Origin: Betaproteobacteria bacterium UBA6904
GTDB lineage: Bacteria > Pseudomonadota > Gammaproteobacteria > Burkholderiales > SG8-39
DNA: 5,742 bases
Reading direction: 5' to 3'
NCBI GenBank assembly: GCA_002451175.1
Contig: DKBI01000230.1
Span: 1 to 5,742 of the forward strand
The notes beneath the pieces were generated by a model, which did not search any database, was not told where the DNA came from, and was given only the letters and a program-made list of their open reading frames with translations. Positions 4,780 through 5,742 of the stretch are shown here, piece by piece. Positions within the stretch are counted from its first letter, which is position 1. The number at the start of each line of letters is the position of its first letter. The position numbers were made by a program, and so were the translations under genes.

Positions 4780-5742
4780 CTAGCGCGGAAGATCAGATGT
4801 GCCAGTGAGAAATTCGTCCACCGCCCGGGCGCATTGACGGCCCTCGCGAATGGCCCACACGACGAGCGACTGACCGCGTCGCATGTCGCCTGCGGCGAAG
4901 ACCTTGGGGACGCTCGTCGCGTAGCTGCCTGCGCCATCGGTCGCCGCCTTGGCGTTGCCGCGCGCGTCCCTCTCGACGCCAAAGGACTCGAGCACGGACG
5001 CCCACGGCGATACGAACCCCATCGCCAGCAGCACGAGATCCGCCGGAAGCGTGAACTCCGATCCGGGCACTTCCGCCGGCTTGCCGCTCTTCCATTCCAG
5101 TCGCACCACCTTGACTGCGGTGACCCGGTCCTCCTTGCCGCCGACGAACGCCTTCGTCGCGATGGACCAGTCGCGCTCGCAGCCCTCTTCGTGCGAAGAC
5201 GAGGTTCGCAGACGCGTCGGCCAATAGGGCCATGCCGGGTTGCGCTCGGGATCGGGTGGCATCGGCAGCAACTCCAGCTGCGTCACCGAGCGCGCACCAT
5301 GCCGGTTCGAGGTACCGACGCAATCCGATCCAGTATCCCCGCCGCCGATGACCACGACGCGCTTGTCCTTCGCCCAGAGTTCCGGGACGCCCCCGTCACC
5401 CGCGACGCGGCGGTTCTGCAGCGGGAGAAAATCCATCGCCAAATGCACGCCATCGAGCTCGCGCCCCGGGACTGGCAGGTCGCGCGGCTGTTCGGCGCCC
5501 CCGGCAAGGACGACGGCGTCGAAGTCCTCCAACAGGCGGCTGGGATCGACGGTTTGCGCCGCCGCGTTGCCGGCGCCCAGTGGCGCAGGGCCGACGACGT
5601 GGTTCACGCGGAACTCGACGCCTTCCGCCACCATCTGCGCCACGCGCCGGTCGATCAGGGACTTCTCCAGCTTGAAATCCGGGATGCCGTAACGCAGCAG
5701 CCCGCCCGGCCGATCGTTCTTCTCGAAGACGACGACCGCGTG
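4780..5742 (-). CDS. gltD: Glutamate synthase [NADPH] small subunit, C-terminal 320 residues (5' end outside window)
   Basis: The frame is open from the window edge to a TAG at 4782-4780. The GTG at 5643 is an internal valine codon, not the start. GltD is the flavoprotein that takes electrons from NADPH through FAD and iron-sulfur clusters and feeds the large subunit GltB, which makes glutamate from glutamine and 2-oxoglutarate in cytosolic ammonium assimilation. Visible fragment positions: the end of the first FAD-binding Rossmann unit (VVVFEKND, 3-10), the family signature [15 protein letters not shown] (13-27), the NADPH-binding motif [13 protein letters not shown] (129-141), and the C-terminal FAD contact [12 protein letters not shown] (281-292). 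The ending ASDLPR-like motif (here TSDLPR) resembles burkholderial GltD. About 150-170 N-terminal residues are missing, including the cysteines for [4Fe-4S] binding and the first FAD glycine motif. No frameshift or missing key residue is seen. gltB would be expected upstream, off the right edge. Related GltD-like oxidoreductases share these motifs, but the match to GltD proper is strong. Confidence 0.93.
   Translation of the reverse strand, partial: HAVVVFEKNDRPGGLLRYGIPDFKLEKSLIDRRVAQMVAEGVEFRVNHVVGPAPLGAGNAAAQTVDPSRLLEDFDAVVLAGGAEQPRDLPVPGRELDGVHLAMDFLPLQNRRVAGDGGVPELWAKDKRVVVIGGGDTGSDCVGTSNRHGARSVTQLELLPMPPDPERNPAWPYWPTRLRTSSSHEEGCERDWSIATKAFVGGKEDRVTAVKVVRLEWKSGKPAEVPGSEFTLPADLVLLAMGFVSPWASVLESFGVERDARGNAKAATDGAGSYATSVPKVFAAGDMRRGQSLVVWAIREGRQCARAVDEFLTGTSDLPR

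Noticed and set aside
1508..4783. Very long + strand open frame (1091 codons) opposite the kinase gene
   Set aside because: It is codon-aligned with the kinase on the other strand, so its stop codons would need TTA, CTA or TCA codons in the kinase, which high-GC genes avoid. The translation is Arg/His/Leu-rich with no recognisable domain, while the opposite frame has a complete set of kinase motifs.
4793..5323. Other open frames inside gltD on both strands
   Set aside because: They overlap a clearly conserved GltD frame and encode Arg/Ser-rich sequence typical of high-GC shadow frames.
5641..5643. GTG at 5643 as the start of an independent 287-residue protein
   Set aside because: The frame continues open to the window edge with the conserved GltD signature [15 protein letters not shown] upstream of it, so this codon is an internal valine.
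1..5742. CRISPR arrays, insertion sequences, tRNA or rRNA genes, phage-like att sites
   Set aside because: Reading through the window I saw no regularly spaced repeats, transposase motifs, tRNA-like cloverleaf or rRNA sequence.

Overview
The window is high-GC proteobacterial DNA. Betaproteobacteria (Burkholderiales or Rhodocyclales type) is my best guess, resting on the wording of the GltD C-terminus and the style of the small lipoprotein. This is recognition from memory, not a database result. Codons TTA, CTA and TCA are nearly absent from the real genes, which creates very long spurious open frames on the opposite strand.

Layout from left to right: (1) the 3' end of a small lipoprotein gene on the + strand (2-175), entering the window at its lipobox; (2) a convergent junction of 15 bases with a short hairpin; (3) a compact three-gene signalling operon on the - strand, read from right to left. 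The operon encodes a 965-residue membrane sensor histidine kinase (4558-1661), a 129-residue stand-alone receiver of the DivK/CheY kind (1671-1282), and a 363-residue receiver fused to a class III nucleotide cyclase (1282-191). Next come (4) a 221-base intergenic region (4559-4779) holding a perfect 7-bp inverted repeat and two GC-rich hairpins, and (5) the C-terminal two thirds of gltD, the small subunit of NADPH glutamate synthase (5742-4780, - strand), whose 5' end lies beyond the window. No stretch longer than 300 bases lacks a gene.

How the operon probably works (inference): the kinase senses something in the periplasm through a Cache-type domain, passes the signal through HAMP and two GAF domains, and autophosphorylates at His747. 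It then phosphorylates Asp54 of the small receiver, Asp54 of the cyclase receiver, or both. The small receiver would be a phosphate sink, shuttle or protein-contact output. The cyclase would turn the signal into a cyclic nucleotide. The genes overlap by 11 bases and by 1 base (TGATG), so they are probably co-translated in fixed ratio.

The point most worth following up is the cyclase active site. Both metal aspartates and the Asn/Arg pair are kept, but the two positions that normally choose ATP or GTP are His228 and Gly301 instead of Lys and Asp/Thr, so the product cannot be read from the sequence. I found no CRISPR array, mobile element, tRNA or rRNA.
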